DNA of 8,120 nt, from contig VFKK01000006.1 of assembly GCA_009885605.1 (NCBI GenBank), forward strand, positions 1 through 8,120, read 5' to 3'. Origin of the DNA: Cyclobacteriaceae bacterium. Its GTDB lineage: Bacteria > Bacteroidota > Bacteroidia > Cytophagales > Cyclobacteriaceae. Under the pieces are notes generated by a model. It was given only the letters and a program-made list of their open reading frames with translations. It made no database searches and was not told the DNA's origin. Shown here piece after piece: positions 7,430 through 8,120 of this stretch; within the stretch, counting starts at the first letter, position 1; each line of letters opens with the position of its first letter. Made by a program: the position numbers and the translations under genes.

Positions 7430-8120
7430 ATGAAAGAAGAGCGGATTTTAATCGTCGAAGACGATCTAAGCATTGCAGAAAATATTCAAGAGATTCTTGA
7501 GCTTCTCGGTTATGTCAACATTGACATTGCAAACTCTGCAAATCAGTGCATTAAAGTAATTAAAAAGTATCGTCCGGATTTGGTATTCATGGATATCAAA
7601 CTTAAGGGAGATAAAGATGGAATCGAATTGGGTGAGATCGTAAAACAAATGGTGGATGCACCGCTGGTTTTCGTAACATCCTACAGTGATCCTACCATCA
7701 TCGAGCGGGCAAAACGCATTTCACCGGCAGGTTTTATTGTAAAGCCATTCAATACAAATGATATTCATGCGATTGTAGAGATTGTTCTTTACAACAAAAG
7801 AACAAAGCCAGCCGCTGAAACAACAATTGTAAAAAGTTCAAGTGACAGCCCTTATTTGGTGACAGATGCAGTATTCATAAAAGCAGATAATGCTTTTGAG
7901 AGAGTACAGTATGAGGACATTTATTATGTAGAGGCAAATGGAAATATGGTCAATATTTTCACCAAGAATCGGGATTATAATATCAGGAAATCCATGAAAG
8001 AGATCGAAGACATCCTGCCTTCTCAGTTTTTTCTTCGTGTTCAAAAATCATTCATTGTCCACCTTGGTCAAATCGAAAGCTTTAATACCAAAGAAATCAC
8101 CCTCTTAAAAGGAGCCGTAG
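7430..8120 (+). CDS. Response regulator with LytTR output, 3' end cut by window
   Basis: An open frame of 230 codons begins at the ATG at 7430 and runs off the right edge without a stop. Translation gives a receiver domain at about 1-122 with acidic residues E10/D11/D12, phosphoacceptor D55 in FMDIKLKGDKDGIE, T83 in FVTSYS and K105 in IVKPF. A polar linker follows (about 123-144) and then a LytTR domain from about 145 (VFIKADNAFERV, YYVEANGNMVNIF, FLRVQKSFIVHL). Only the last 15 to 25 residues of the domain seem missing. The MDIKLKGDxDGIE receiver differs from the LytT-type FLDIQMP receiver next door and is the kind commonly found with PAS-type or hybrid kinases. The gene is 124 bases beyond the first regulator, with no ribosome binding site and no convincing promoter, and has no kinase partner in view. 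Confidence 0.92.
   Translation, partial: MKEERILIVEDDLSIAENIQEILELLGYVNIDIANSANQCIKVIKKYRPDLVFMDIKLKGDKDGIELGEIVKQMVDAPLVFVTSYSDPTIIERAKRISPAGFIVKPFNTNDIHAIVEIVLYNKRTKPAAETTIVKSSSDSPYLVTDAVFIKADNAFERVQYEDIYYVEANGNMVNIFTKNRDYNIRKSMKEIEDILPSQFFLRVQKSFIVHLGQIESFNTKEITLLKGAV

Overview
The window looks like a chromosomal segment from a member of the Bacteroidota, most plausibly of the Cytophagales/Cyclobacteriaceae type. The evidence is indirect. None of the start codons except that of the minus-strand gene is preceded by a convincing Shine-Dalgarno sequence. Two intergenic regions carry exact matches to the Bacteroidota -7 promoter element TAnnTTTG. The protein families (a four-helix LytS-type kinase beginning RLYWILQILGWG, LytTR regulators, an MltD-like transglycosylase) are typical of that phylum. 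The genus assignment is inference and was not tested by any search.

Layout. At 26-625 on the minus strand is a YkgJ-type cysteine-cluster protein, transcribed away from everything else. After a 175-base divergent spacer come, on the plus strand, a LOG/TIGR00730-family Rossmann-fold protein (801-1526) and a membrane-anchored MltD-like lytic transglycosylase (1526-2464). Their stop and start codons overlap by one base (TAATG). After a 127-base spacer lies a full-length uvrA (2592-5441). Next is a LytS-like sensor histidine kinase (5504-6556) followed 14 bases later by its likely partner, a LytTR response regulator (6571-7305). After 124 bases a second response regulator with a LytTR output begins (7430) and runs off the right edge.

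How the genes work together. The kinase and first regulator form a recognisable LytS/LytT two-component operon. The second regulator has a different receiver subtype and no kinase in view, so its partner, if any, lies to the right or elsewhere. UvrA (nucleotide excision repair), the transglycosylase (peptidoglycan turnover) and the LOG-family enzyme (probable nucleotide-monophosphate phosphoribohydrolase) are housekeeping-type genes with no obvious shared pathway. I see no RNA gene, insertion sequence, integrase, CRISPR array, phage gene or broken gene. No gene-free stretch exceeds about 175 bases. The window reads as ordinary core genome and I did not find strong evidence of a new system. The points most worth checking are the near-leaderless arrangement of the kinase gene and the unpaired second LytTR regulator.
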